Counted from the stretch's first letter, positions 52,895 to 62,287 are shown. The stretch: DNA of 64,000 nt from Diaphorobacter caeni (GCF_015354245.1 NZ_JADKYZ010000003.1:62001-126000), one strand, 5' to 3'. The notes: generated by a model not told the origin, from the sequence alone. Numbers and translations are program-made.

Positions 52895-53869
52895 TCAGTT
52901 CCCGATGTTGGCCTTCTTGAACTGGTCGGCCCAGAAGGCCACTTCCTCGTTCAGTTCAGCCTTGAATTCTTGCGGAGAATTGCCGATCAAAACCGAACCC
53001 TGCGGAATCAGCGTGTCCTTGAAGATCTTGGACTTCACCGCCTTCTGGACCACGGCGGCCAGCTTGTCGACGATGACCTTGGGCGTTCCCGCCGGCGCGA
53101 GCAGCGCGTTCCACGAGTCCGACTTCATCTCGGGCACGCCGAGCTCCTTGAACGTCGGCACGTTCGGCAGCCCCTGCAGACGCTGAGGCCCCGCGATGGC
53201 GATGGGGCGCACCTTGCCGGATTCCAGATTCGGCATCGCGCCAGTCGACGTCATGAAGGCCACGTCGATCACGCTGCCCATCAGGTCGTTGATCACCCCG
53301 GTCGTTCCGCCGTAGGGCACGTGGACCATCTTGATGCCGGTGAGCTGCTCCAGCCGCAGCATCGCCATGTGCTGCGTGCCGCCCTGCCCCGTGCTGCCGT
53401 AGGACAGACCATCGGCCTTCTTCTTGGCGAGCGCCTCGAATTCCTTCCAGTTCTTGGCCGCCAGATTGGGGCTCACCGCCAGAACGCCGGGCGCGGACGA
53501 GATCTTGGAGACCGGCTCGAAGCTCTTGATCGGATCAAAGCGCTGCTGCGGGAACACGAATTTGTTCATCGTCAGCGGAGACGCGGCGATCAGCAGCGTG
53601 TAGCCATCAGGCTTGGCGCCAGCCACCATTTCGGAGGCGATGTTGCTCGTCGCGCCAGGCTTGTTCTCGACGATGAAGGAGCCCTTGAGCTCCTCGGACA
53701 GCGCGCGCGCCACCAGCCGCGCGGCCACGTCGGTGGGGCCACCCGCCTGGAAGCCGACGATGATCTTCACCGGACGCGATGGGTAGCTGTCTGTCTCCGA
53801 TGCGTGAGCGCCCGAGAAGCTCAGCGCGCACAGCGAAGCGATGGCAAGGGTTGCGATTCTGCGTTGCAT
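52895..53869 (-). CDS. Bug/TctC-family periplasmic binding protein
   Basis: 324 residues. Signal peptide ends FSGAHASE; then YPSRPVKIIVGFQAGGPTDV, IVENKPGATSNIASEMVAGA and MVHVPYGGTTGVINDLMGSV, the classic Bug pattern. These proteins bind carboxylates for tripartite tricarboxylate transporters and are greatly expanded in Burkholderiales. No TctA/TctB membrane genes are adjacent. Placed between the dehydrogenase and the ligase, it probably supplies the acid catabolised by this operon. Confidence 0.88.
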   Translation of the reverse strand: MQRRIATLAIASLCALSFSGAHASETDSYPSRPVKIIVGFQAGGPTDVAARLVARALSEELKGSFIVENKPGATSNIASEMVAGAKPDGYTLLIAASPLTMNKFVFPQQRFDPIKSFEPVSKISSAPGVLAVSPNLAAKNWKEFEALAKKKADGLSYGSTGQGGTQHMAMLRLEQLTGIKMVHVPYGGTTGVINDLMGSVIDVAFMTSTGAMPNLESGKVRPIAIAGPQRLQGLPNVPTFKELGVPEMKSDSWNALLAPAGTPKVIVDKLAAVVQKAVKSKIFKDTLIPQGSVLIGNSPQEFKAELNEEVAFWADQFKKANIGN

Positions 53870-53906
53870 GATGGTCTTGTCTCCGTCAAAAGTGAATGCG
53901 ATGCGC

Positions 53907-55064
53907 TTATTGCGCCTTGGCTGCGCGCTGCGGGAAGGTGCGCTCGAACACGCCCTCGGCGATGCGGTTCTTGAGGATTTCGATGGAGCCGCCCGCGATC
54001 ATCCAGCCGCGTGTGCGGCGCACGCAGTACTCGATCAGCGCTTCCTGGCTGAAGCCCATGCCGCCCATCACCTGCAGTGCGTCGTTGGAAACATCCCAAC
54101 CCGCCATGTTGCAGGCGAGCTTGGCCATGGCCGTGCTCTGCGCGCTCGGCAGGCCGTGCTCGCCTTCCAGTGCGGCCTTGTAGAGCAGCAGCTGCGCCTG
54201 CTCGAGCTTCATCCACATCTCGGCGAACTTCCACTGCAGGCCCTGGAACTCGCAGAGTTCGCGGCCAAACTGCTTGCGGGTCAGCGCGTGCTCGCGGGCA
54301 TGATTGAACGCGTAGCGGCCGAGCGCCAGCGCACGCGAAGAGTTGCCCAGGCGCTCGACATTGAAGCCCGAAATCTGCTTCTTGAATCCGCCTGCGCCGA
54401 GCAGCACGTTTTCCTTCGGAATGCGGCAGTTCTCGAAATACAGCTGCGACCACTGCTCGCCGTTCATGAAGTTCGACGGCTTGCCCACTTCAAAGCCGGG
54501 CGTGCCCTTTTCGATCAGCACCGAGCCGATGCCGCCCACGCCAGGGCCGAAGCGCACGTAGATCAGGAACAGCTCGGCTTCCGGACTGTGGGTGGAAAAC
54601 ACCTTGCTGCCGTTGATGATGAAATCGTCGCCATCGGCCGTCGCGCTGGTCTTCAGCTCGGTCACGGCAGAGCCCGCATCCGGTTCGGTCATGCCCAAAG
54701 AGATGAGTTTTTTTCCAGCCAGCAGATCGGGCAGAAAACGCTGCTTCTGCTCGGCGGAGGCGTACTCGACAAAGGTGCGGATCGGGCCGAAGTTGCCCGC
54801 CTGCACGATGTCCGCGCTCTTGGGGCAATGCAGCGCGACCTGCTGGATCGCCAGCACCGCGTGCATCAGCGTGCCGCCCTGGCCGCCGTCTTCTTCAGGG
54901 AAGGTGATGCCCAGCAGACCTTGCTCGGCCAGCAGTTGGGCCGTTTCCCATGGATAGTGCGGAGAATGGGCACGCTCCAGCGCGCCGGGCGCCAGCTTGT
55001 CCTTGGCGAAGCGCGCGACGCTGTCCGCGAATTCCTGATGTTCCTGGGAGAGTGTGAAATCCAT
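53907..55064 (-). CDS. Acyl-CoA dehydrogenase
   Basis: 385 residues from the ATG at 55064 (GAGG upstream). FTLSQEHQEFADSVARFAKD opens the N-terminal domain; ISLGMTEPDAGSAV is the FAD/substrate motif; QFGRELCEFQGLQWKFAEMW and QVMGGMGFSQEALIEYCVRR are the C-terminal helical bundle motifs. It introduces an alpha-beta double bond into an acyl-CoA. It is the first gene of the catabolic operon, divergent from the MmgE/PrpD gene. Confidence 0.9.
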   Translation of the reverse strand: MDFTLSQEHQEFADSVARFAKDKLAPGALERAHSPHYPWETAQLLAEQGLLGITFPEEDGGQGGTLMHAVLAIQQVALHCPKSADIVQAGNFGPIRTFVEYASAEQKQRFLPDLLAGKKLISLGMTEPDAGSAVTELKTSATADGDDFIINGSKVFSTHSPEAELFLIYVRFGPGVGGIGSVLIEKGTPGFEVGKPSNFMNGEQWSQLYFENCRIPKENVLLGAGGFKKQISGFNVERLGNSSRALALGRYAFNHAREHALTRKQFGRELCEFQGLQWKFAEMWMKLEQAQLLLYKAALEGEHGLPSAQSTAMAKLACNMAGWDVSNDALQVMGGMGFSQEALIEYCVRRTRGWMIAGGSIEILKNRIAEGVFERTFPQRAAKAQ

Positions 55065-55078
55065 TTTCGGTTGCCTCA

Positions 55079-55126
55079 AAGCGGTGTGTGGTTCGATGGC
55101 TGGATGATGCGGTCACCACACCGCTT
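55079..55126. promoter_or_regulatory. Perfect 10-bp inverted repeat in the ACAD / MmgE divergent region
   Basis: AAGCGGTGTG (55079-55088) and CACACCGCTT (55117-55126) are exact inverted repeats with 28 bases between them. The left arm lies 15 bases upstream of the dehydrogenase start, so this is either a looped operator or a leader hairpin. Confidence 0.45.
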
Positions 55127-55278
55127 CCAGTTCTTCCCGTTACGCCGCCAGAAATAACCAAATCACATATCTAAATGACAACTCGTCTTCCCGCTCGCGG
55201 GCGTTTCCCTTGATGATCGGGGCATTCCTGCAAACTGCAGAGACAAAAACTCCCACTCTTTTTCGGAACCAGACCATC

Positions 55279-56613
55279 ATGTTCGTCAGCGAAAAGCTAG
55301 GCCAGTACACCGCCGATTTCCATACCGCCGCCGTGAGCGATGTCGTGCTGCACCATGCCAGACGCGCGCTGGTCGACTGGTACGGCGCGCTGCTCGCGGG
55401 CTACCCGATGGCACCCACGCCGATGGTGGAAAAGTCGCTCGCGCTCGAACTCGACCAGGGCAAGGCCCGCCTGCCGCTCGGCCGCGCCGCATCGACGCGC
55501 GCCGCCGCGCTCATCAACGGCACGGCCTCGCACACCGCCGAAGTCGACGACATCTACCGCGAGGCCATCTACCACCCCGGCGCACCCACGTTCTCGGCGG
55601 CGATGGCCGTCGGTCAGGCGCTGAACGTGAACGGTCTGGAGTTCCTCAAGGCCTCCATCGCCGGGTACGAAACCTCCACCCGCATCGGCCGCACCCTGGG
55701 CCGCACGCACTACAGGCATTGGCACAACACCGGCACCGTCGGCACCTTCGGCGCGGCCACCGCGGCGGCCTATCTGCTGGGTCTGGACGCCGCGCAGACC
55801 GCGAACGCCATCGCCCTCTCCGCCACCTTCGCGGCAGGACTTCAGCAGGCCTTCAAGATGGATTCGCTGGCCAAACCATTGCACTCGGGCCGCGCGGCGG
55901 AGGCCGGCGTCACCGCCGCGCTGATGGCGCAGCAGGGCGTGATTTCGTCGCTCGATGTGTTCGAAGGCGAAGTGGGATTGGGAGCAGCCATGAGCAACGC
56001 TCCCGACTGGACCCACGCGCTCGATGATCTGCACACGCAGTTCAACATCAACTCGATGACCTTCAAGAACCACGCCTGCTGCGGCCACACCTTCGCGCCC
56101 ATCGACGGCGCGCTCACGCTGCAGCAGGAGCACGGCATCGCGGCACACGACATCGAACGCATCATCATCGCCACCTACTCGCCAGCCCTCGCCGTGGCCG
56201 GGAACGCCCATCCGACGACGGCTCCCGAAGCGCGCTTCAGCATCCCGTTCGTAGTGGCCACCGCGCTGATCCACGGCAGCGTGCGCCTCGCCGCCTTCGC
56301 GCCGGAGCGCCTCGCCTCCCCCGCCATCCGCGCGCTGATGTCACGCATCGAACTGCAGGTCGACCCGACGGCGGACAGCAAATTCCCCGGCCAGCGCTCG
56401 GCCCGCGTCACACTCATCACGCGCGACGGCAAGGAGCATTCGATGCTGCAACCCACCCGAAAGGGCGACCCTGACATGCCGCTCACCGATACGGAACTGA
56501 ACGACAAGTTCATCGAACTGGCCGTGCCGGTGCTGGGCGGCGAGCGCAGCGCGGCGCTGTCTGCCGCACTGTGGCGGATCGATGGCGCGGGGGATCTGTC
56601 GGCGATGTGCTGA
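55279..56613 (+). CDS. MmgE/PrpD family protein
   Basis: 444 residues from the ATG at 55279. Family features: ALINGTASHTAEVDDIYREA, HWHNTGTVGTFGAATAAAYL, LHSGRAAEAGVTAALMAQQG and KNHACCGHTFAPIDGAL. The family includes 2-methylcitrate dehydratase, cis-aconitate decarboxylase and racemase-like members; the reaction here is undetermined. It is divergent from the acyl-CoA operon and probably belongs to the same pathway. It ends one base before the convergent META-like gene. Confidence 0.87.
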   Translation: MFVSEKLGQYTADFHTAAVSDVVLHHARRALVDWYGALLAGYPMAPTPMVEKSLALELDQGKARLPLGRAASTRAAALINGTASHTAEVDDIYREAIYHPGAPTFSAAMAVGQALNVNGLEFLKASIAGYETSTRIGRTLGRTHYRHWHNTGTVGTFGAATAAAYLLGLDAAQTANAIALSATFAAGLQQAFKMDSLAKPLHSGRAAEAGVTAALMAQQGVISSLDVFEGEVGLGAAMSNAPDWTHALDDLHTQFNINSMTFKNHACCGHTFAPIDGALTLQQEHGIAAHDIERIIIATYSPALAVAGNAHPTTAPEARFSIPFVVATALIHGSVRLAAFAPERLASPAIRALMSRIELQVDPTADSKFPGQRSARVTLITRDGKEHSMLQPTRKGDPDMPLTDTELNDKFIELAVPVLGGERSAALSAALWRIDGAGDLSAMC

Positions 56614-56614
56614 A

Positions 56615-57583
56615 CTACGGAGTCGAGCGCGGGAACATCCGGCCAACGTGGGTGTATGCAAAGTCTGGCATTCCGCTCGGCTGCTTGTGCAACCGGTATT
56701 TGTTCGCATACTCCAGCGTATGCGAACCTTCGGCGGGTTTGAAATAGTCGATGGCATCCGCCCGCAGCAGTTGCCAAGGACCTGCATAGCTGAAGTCGTG
56801 AGCGCTTTTCCAGTCGATCTCCCCCTTGAACATCTCCTTGATGCCAAGGCTGAGTTCCTTCATGTTCGCGTTCTTCATCGGGTCTGTGCGATCCGGTTCG
56901 TCCCACCGCACTTCACGCACTCGTATGCATTCCTGCCGAGACTCGGGGCCCTGTTTCGCGCAACGCTGGCGAGCGGCCTCCACCTCGATCACCACCTGAG
57001 TCCTGTCATCGCCGTACTTGGTCCGCTCCGTTGGTGTTCCATCGAAGTTCCAGCGCGATCCGTCTTCAAAAGAGAGCGTCAACAACGGCGGCGTGGAGCC
57101 CTTTGCGAGACTCAGTGTGAAGCTCCGGACTTGCGGCAGCCTCGCCTTCACGCGCTGCTCCAGACTCATCACATCATTGCCCTCTGATGGCACTTTTCCG
57201 TCTGCACGACCGCATCCTTTCAGTGTGGAATGGAAATTGTCGAAGCGAATGCCGCTTTCACCCGTCAAGGTGTATTTCCAATTGATCGAATTGCAGACAC
57301 TCATTCCGCGATGGCCCGCATCGGCAAAGCCCATTTCCAGTGTCACCGGCCAATCCTCAGGCTGGCGTATCTCATCAAGCGGCTGCCCCTGTGCCGTTTC
57401 AGCTTTGATGAAATTCCATCGATAGGCAGCCAACCTTTCCGGCACGGATAACGCTTCCGTGATCGAGATTTCAAGCACGCGCTCCGCTGCATGACCGCGC
57501 GCTCCCATCAGTGCCGCCAATGCCGCCGTTGCAAGCACGAGGCGAGACGCCGGAATGCGCAGAAGAAACGATCCAAAGTTCAT
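56615..57583 (-). CDS. Secreted META/HslJ-like domain protein
   Basis: 322 residues. Signal peptide ends ARGHAAE. From ~50 to 185 a META-like beta domain can be read: RWNFIKAETAQGQPLDEIRQ, MSVCNSINWKYTLTG, FHSTLKGCG and LLTLSFEDGSRWNFDGTP. The C-terminal half has a Cys pair (RCAKQGPESRQEC) and could be DUF4377-like. Such proteins are periplasmic or outer-membrane stress factors. It has no operon partner here. Confidence 0.6.
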   Translation of the reverse strand: MNFGSFLLRIPASRLVLATAALAALMGARGHAAERVLEISITEALSVPERLAAYRWNFIKAETAQGQPLDEIRQPEDWPVTLEMGFADAGHRGMSVCNSINWKYTLTGESGIRFDNFHSTLKGCGRADGKVPSEGNDVMSLEQRVKARLPQVRSFTLSLAKGSTPPLLTLSFEDGSRWNFDGTPTERTKYGDDRTQVVIEVEAARQRCAKQGPESRQECIRVREVRWDEPDRTDPMKNANMKELSLGIKEMFKGEIDWKSAHDFSYAGPWQLLRADAIDYFKPAEGSHTLEYANKYRLHKQPSGMPDFAYTHVGRMFPRSTP

Positions 57584-57641
57584 GTCGACGAGTTCCTGAA
57601 CGTGAACACCCAGAATTCTCGCCGATCATCACTTCACACCC

Positions 57642-58541
57642 TTACTGCGGCCATTTCATCTCGCCCTTGACGACCTTGGCACCGAGCACCAGACCATCCT
57701 CCCCGGACAGGCCGGGGTAGCGTTGCTTCATCGCGGCGATCAGTTCCTGCGAGTCATTTGTCTGTGCGGATGCGCGCTCGAAATGCGTGAGATAGTCGGC
57801 CGTGAAGCGCACCGACTCCAGCCCCTTCGGCGCCTTGCCGTCCTTGAGCAGATAGTGACCGGGAACCACGGTGCGCGGCTGCAGTGCTGCGATGTCGTCC
57901 AGCGTTTTCTGCCACTCTGCGCGTGATTCGGGCGTCTGCGTGTCGGCCATCCACACATGGGCATTGGCGCTCACCACCACACCGCCCACCACGGCGCGCA
58001 AGCCGGGAATCCAGACATAGCTGCGCTCGGGCTGCTGGCCTGTCAAACCCTTGATCGCAAGGCGCTGGCCCTCCAGCAGCAGATGGTCGGTGTTCAGCAC
58101 CTTCGGCACCACGATCTTCTGCGGTGCGTTGTCCTTGAGCATCGGCCCCCAGAAGGCCAGCTTGCCGTCCTTGGATGCCTCGATGGCGGCCACGGTCTGC
58201 GGCGTGGCGACGATGCGGGCATCGGGAAAGGCCGCCTGCAATGTATCAAGTCCGAAGTAGAAATCCGGGTCGCTGTGGCTGATGTAGATGGTGGTGAGCT
58301 TCTTGCCGCTGGCCTTGATTAGCGCAACCAGTTTCTGCGCATCGTTCTTCTGAAACTGGGCATCGATCAGGATGGCCTCGCGCGCGCCAGTCACGAGCTC
58401 CGACGACACCGCGAACATCGATTGCGTGCCGGGGTTGTAGACCTGCAGCTTGAGCTGCGATGCAGCCTGTGCGCTGCCCCAGACGGTGCACAGGCCCGTG
58501 AGTGCTGCAATGGAGACTGCGGTGAAGGTGCGACGCTGCAT
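57642..58541 (-). CDS. Secreted metallo-beta-lactamase-fold protein with altered metal motif
   Basis: 299 residues. Signal peptide ends GSAQAAS. The MBL core is clear (AILIDAQF, TTIYISHSDPDFYFGLDTL, VVVSANAHVWM, VVPGHYLL), but the usual HxHxDH reads HSDPDF: the first His and the Asp are kept, while the second and third His positions are Asp and Phe. It may bind one metal or none. Divergent from a LysR gene across 120 bases, which probably regulates it. Confidence 0.78.
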   Translation of the reverse strand: MQRRTFTAVSIAALTGLCTVWGSAQAASQLKLQVYNPGTQSMFAVSSELVTGAREAILIDAQFQKNDAQKLVALIKASGKKLTTIYISHSDPDFYFGLDTLQAAFPDARIVATPQTVAAIEASKDGKLAFWGPMLKDNAPQKIVVPKVLNTDHLLLEGQRLAIKGLTGQQPERSYVWIPGLRAVVGGVVVSANAHVWMADTQTPESRAEWQKTLDDIAALQPRTVVPGHYLLKDGKAPKGLESVRFTADYLTHFERASAQTNDSQELIAAMKQRYPGLSGEDGLVLGAKVVKGEMKWPQ

Positions 58542-58635
58542 GAAGTGATCCTTGAATGGTTGTATATGCTGAAAGCATCAGTCTAAGTTGCGTAAAATCA
58601 CTTAAATAGCCATTCATGCGCAATGGATAGTTGCA

Positions 58636-58647
58636 TGAATCGATTCA
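58636..58647. promoter_or_regulatory. Palindrome upstream of the LysR gene
   Basis: TGAATCGATTCA is a perfect 12-base palindrome 14 bases before the LysR start codon at 58662, in the promoter region shared with the MBL-fold gene. It is a possible autoregulatory site. Confidence 0.35.
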
Positions 58648-58661
58648 ATGAAAGACACACC

Positions 58662-59579
58662 ATGGACCGCATCAGAGCCGCCGAAGTGTTCGTGACCGTC
58701 GTAGAACGAGGCAGCATGGCCGCTGCCGCCGAAGTGCTGGACATGTCCCGCGCCATGGTCACCCGCTATCTCGCCGAAATGGAAGCCTGGGCCGGCGCCC
58801 GCCTGTTGCACCGCACGACACGACGCCTGAGCCTGACTACCGCCGGCGAAGCCACGCTCGCACGCAGCCAGCAGCTGCTCATGCTCTCAGCCCAGATGCA
58901 CGGCGCGGCGGATCTGGAAATCGATGAGCCACGCGGCAGCCTGCGCCTGGCCTGCGCGCCATCACTCGCACAGGCCAGCGTGGCCGCTGCCGTGGCAGGC
59001 TACCTTCAGCAGCATCCCCACACCACCGTGGACCTGCATCTGAGCTACCGCGCTGTGAATCTGGTGGAGGAGCGCATCGATCTGGCGCTGCGCATCACCG
59101 GTGAGCTGGAAACATCGATGATCGCCCGCCCCCTCGCCACCTGTCAGTCAGTGGTCTGCGCCGCACCGAGCTATCTGCAACGCCGCGGCACGCCAAGCAC
59201 AGTGGCGGAGCTGTCGCAGCACAACTGCCTTGCCTACTCCTATCACGACCGCAACTGGTGGCGCTTCGAAGCCCGCGCCGGACAGCCCGCACAGGCCGTC
59301 GCCGTATCGGGAAACCTGGTGGCCGACGACTCGCTGGCCCTGCTCCAGGCCACGCTGCACGGAGCCGGCATCAGCCTGCAACCACGCTACAGCGCCGCGC
59401 CGCACCTGCTAAGCGGCGCGCTGATCGAACTGCTTCCCATGCAGGTGCCACAGGACCTTGGCGTGTATGGCATCTACCTGTCCCGCGACCGACAACCGGC
59501 CACCCTGCGCACCATGCTGGATTTCCTGGTGCACTGGTTCCAGAACGATGGCGAATGGCTGGCAGCACAGCGGAAATAG
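58662..59579 (+). CDS. LysR-family regulator (AaeR/DmlR-like group)
   Basis: 305 residues from the ATG at 58662. The HTH reads MDRIRAAEVFVTVVERGSMA, then MSRAMVTRYLAEMEAWAGAR and LLHRTTRRLSLT, typical of the large LysR subgroup that controls a divergent enzyme or transporter gene. Earlier ATGs at 58623 and 58635 would extend into the palindrome. The likely target is the MBL-fold gene. Confidence 0.87.
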   Translation: MDRIRAAEVFVTVVERGSMAAAAEVLDMSRAMVTRYLAEMEAWAGARLLHRTTRRLSLTTAGEATLARSQQLLMLSAQMHGAADLEIDEPRGSLRLACAPSLAQASVAAAVAGYLQQHPHTTVDLHLSYRAVNLVEERIDLALRITGELETSMIARPLATCQSVVCAAPSYLQRRGTPSTVAELSQHNCLAYSYHDRNWWRFEARAGQPAQAVAVSGNLVADDSLALLQATLHGAGISLQPRYSAAPHLLSGALIELLPMQVPQDLGVYGIYLSRDRQPATLRTMLDFLVHWFQNDGEWLAAQRK

Positions 59580-59636
59580 GGTTGGAGTTCGGGTCATATG
59601 GTTTGAGTGGAGTGCCTCAAAAGTTAATAAATTTAG

Positions 59637-59653
59637 CCTTATGCAACATAAGG
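59637..59653. promoter_or_regulatory. Inverted repeat upstream of the Ig-like VPTM-tailed protein
   Basis: CCTTATG-CAA-CATAAGG, perfect 7-base arms, 58 bases after the LysR stop and 95 bases before the next start. With only a 3-base loop and no T run, it is more likely a protein-binding site than a terminator. Confidence 0.35.
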
Positions 59654-59748
59654 TATTGGCAAACCACCATTGATTGCGTGACACTATGCTGCGAATGGCC
59701 GAATTGATTGCAATTTGAAACTTTGGTTACTAAATTAGATAGATTGAT

Positions 59749-61356
59749 ATGTCTGAACCAGCAACCCGCCTTTTGGAGTCGTCTCAACAAGGATCGTCTG
59801 GTGCATCCAGTCGTCAGTCAGTGCGCAGAGTCTCGCCCGGAGCGCTGCTGGCTTTGGGCGTAATGGCTTCCAGTGGCTGGACTTCTGTCCATGCGTATCA
59901 GGCCAATCCCGATTGGGCCGTTGGTGAGTTTGGCAGTGTAGTCACCGGTAGCGTTGGCACGAACGACGACTTTACCGTCGGACAACAGAGCTTCGTATCA
60001 GACTCACCCGATCTCGTGTTCACAGATCCGGCCAAGGGTGATTTCAGGATCGACACATCTCAACTAGGCACCAACCCTCAGAACCATTTTGGGTACCACA
60101 TTTTCCCATATCGACTGGTTGGAAACAGCGCTGATTCATCGGCTTCGGTTACGCTGTATGTGAACGCCCAGAACAACACTCAGGTCAATGCAATGGCTGA
60201 CAGCTATTCGGGAATACCGGCAAGTCGGCCTTATGTGTTTCAGCCGCAACCCAACGACACCTTCTCAAACACCATCACTAGCTTCCAATTTCTGGAGCAA
60301 CCCGCCAATGGTCGGGTCATCAATCTGAATCCACCGAACACGGTTATTGACCTCTCCACCGCGAGCTTTCTCTACGTTCCCAACCCCGGATTTACGGGCA
60401 AGGATTCAGCCGTCTACTCGCTTGGAACCACGACCCCGAATCCGCAGTACCCGCGGGCAAACTCCGCCGCCGTGGTGACGTTTCAGGTAGTCCCCGCCCC
60501 TGCGCCAGTCAAGCCTCCTGCACCCGCTGCACAACCCGGGCAGAGTGGACACGCATGGGACGACTCCTATGGCATCTATCCCGGCTCGCATGTGCTGGAG
60601 GACGTGACACTGAACGACGAGTACCTGGACCCGGCGCAGTACTCTGACCTGACCACGACGCTCACAGTTACCGTGGAGCCTAGCCATGCCCAGACTTTTG
60701 TGTTTGGCACCAACGCCAGTGGCAGCAACCTTGCTGGAGAGTTCTATTACACGCCTAAGCCGGGATTCTTCGGAATACCGGATTCGTTCACATACTGGCA
60801 GCGCCAACAGGGGCGCAACAGCGCCAACACCCTTGTGGTGGTGAATACGTTCGCTACGGTGACAATCACCCCCGTCTCGCGCCTGAAAGATGACTCAGCG
60901 TCCGCTGTTGCCGGTACGCCGCTCCGTGCGGTGGTGACTGCAAACGATGACTTGAACCAGATGGCCAAGGGCAGGTTCCTGCAAGTGAAAGCGCCGTTGC
61001 ACGGAACACTGACGTTTAACCCGGATGGCAGCTACATCTACACGGCTGACTCAAGCTACTCCGGTCTGGATGAGTTCACTTACACCCTGACTGAATTTGA
61101 CAGCAACGACAGCCCGCTGGGAACCTATCCGCCGGTTACTGTGCGCCTCAATGTGACGGCTGCACCGCCACCGCCACCGCCGCCACCTCCAGCTGGGCCA
61201 CCGCCTCCACCACCGCCAGCTGGGCCAGCCGATGTACAAGCAGTGCCGACGATGGACGTTGCAGGCTTGGCCGGATTGTCAGCATTGGTGGCAGGAGTTG
61301 CCGCGCTGACCACGAGACGGCGCCGCCGCGATGTCAAGCCGCAAGACGAGCAGTAA
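59749..61356 (+). CDS. Secreted Ig-like protein with poly-proline stalk and VPT-type sorting tail
   Basis: 535 residues. A hydrophobic stretch at ~30-48 (GALLALGVMASSGWTSVHA) is the probable signal. At least three cadherin/Ig-like beta domains follow, each with an FxYxPxxGFxGxDSxxY-type ending (SFLYVPNPGFTGKDSAVYSL, EFYYTPKPGFFGIPDSFTYW, SYIYTADSSYSGLDEFTYTL). A PPPPPPPPPAGP stalk precedes VPTMDVAGLAGLSALVAGVA and RRRRR, an IPTL-CTERM-like tail. This suggests surface display. It sits beside a glycosyltransferase cluster that might glycosylate such a protein. Confidence 0.75.
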   Translation: MSEPATRLLESSQQGSSGASSRQSVRRVSPGALLALGVMASSGWTSVHAYQANPDWAVGEFGSVVTGSVGTNDDFTVGQQSFVSDSPDLVFTDPAKGDFRIDTSQLGTNPQNHFGYHIFPYRLVGNSADSSASVTLYVNAQNNTQVNAMADSYSGIPASRPYVFQPQPNDTFSNTITSFQFLEQPANGRVINLNPPNTVIDLSTASFLYVPNPGFTGKDSAVYSLGTTTPNPQYPRANSAAVVTFQVVPAPAPVKPPAPAAQPGQSGHAWDDSYGIYPGSHVLEDVTLNDEYLDPAQYSDLTTTLTVTVEPSHAQTFVFGTNASGSNLAGEFYYTPKPGFFGIPDSFTYWQRQQGRNSANTLVVVNTFATVTITPVSRLKDDSASAVAGTPLRAVVTANDDLNQMAKGRFLQVKAPLHGTLTFNPDGSYIYTADSSYSGLDEFTYTLTEFDSNDSPLGTYPPVTVRLNVTAAPPPPPPPPPAGPPPPPPPAGPADVQAVPTMDVAGLAGLSALVAGVAALTTRRRRRDVKPQDEQ

Positions 61357-61367
61357 GCGCTTTTGTG

Positions 61368-61398
61368 CCAGGCCCTGAACTCCGGTTCAGTGTCTGGT
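61368..61398. terminator. Hairpin between convergent genes
   Basis: CTGAAC-TCCG-GTTCAG (61375-61390), with weaker CCAG/CTGG outer pairing, lies between the convergent surface-protein and glycosyltransferase genes. No clear U tract is present. Confidence 0.3.
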
Positions 61399-61407
61399 GA
61401 TGTGCGG

Positions 61408-62199
61408 TCAGTATTGCTGCGCAATGAGCGGTAGCTGCGTATTTCCCGCGAGGAAGCTGTGGTAGGTCGGCAGATCTGCATATTCGGCAAGGCGCGCACG
61501 CCAGATTTTGGATTTGCCCACGACAAACGCCAGCGGCATGCGCTTGGCCTGCGATATGGCCTGATGGTGCCGCTCGTCCCACACATTGGAGCCATGGTAG
61601 TTGTAGATATAGCACCAGCCATGGTGCCGCAAGCGCGTGATGCGGTGCCCCGCCGCGAGAATATCAAGGCTCAGTCCCGTGTCTTCGCCACGCGCAATCT
61701 CCGGGTAGAGCGGCATCCTGGCGCGTTTGCCCAAGAGCGTCCCTTGCACAAAGTTGAGCGGATAGGTCTCCCGATCCCAATCGTCCCAGCACAGTGTTTT
61801 AGCTTTCACAAAGCCATGCAATTGGTCGCTGAGAAAGCAGAAGTCAGCATCCGCTGTACGCAGCTTGTCCGCCTGCAGCGCCAGGCGTTGGGGATGGTAG
61901 CGATCGTCGTCATCCCATTGGCAGATCAGCTCCCCCCTGGCCCGTTGCACGGACTGGTTGCGAAGCGCTCCGAGCGATTGCCCGCCAGGCAAGCGGTGCA
62001 CGGCGATGCGCTGGCGTGCGGCAGAGCAGACTGGAGCCGTTGCGATCCATTGCGCCAGCGCGTTGTCAAAGACTTCATCGCCATCGTGAACGATCAGCAG
62101 ATCGCACGTGGCGTAGGTTTGCGCACAAAAATCGGCCACTGCAAGTCGCACCGAATCAAAGCGGGACGCCTGGGTCACCATCAAGCAACTGATATGCAT
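61408..62199 (-). CDS. Family 2 glycosyltransferase
   Basis: 263 residues. GT-A fold markers: DLLIVHDGD, then GALRNQSVQRARGELICQWD followed by DDDRYHPQRL, the metal-binding acidic cluster; EDTGLSLDIL is the likely catalytic acidic segment. No membrane helix is visible, so it acts on the cytoplasmic side. It is divergent from the next two glycosyltransferase genes. Donor and acceptor are unknown. Confidence 0.82.
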   Translation of the reverse strand: MHISCLMVTQASRFDSVRLAVADFCAQTYATCDLLIVHDGDEVFDNALAQWIATAPVCSAARQRIAVHRLPGGQSLGALRNQSVQRARGELICQWDDDDRYHPQRLALQADKLRTADADFCFLSDQLHGFVKAKTLCWDDWDRETYPLNFVQGTLLGKRARMPLYPEIARGEDTGLSLDILAAGHRITRLRHHGWCYIYNYHGSNVWDERHHQAISQAKRMPLAFVVGKSKIWRARLAEYADLPTYHSFLAGNTQLPLIAQQY

Positions 62200-62287
62200 A
62201 AATCTCGCTCGTATAACTGACTATGGATAGTAATATCTTCCATCCACAGCGATTGTCGGCGAGCCTTTGCAAAAACAAGTACGACAG

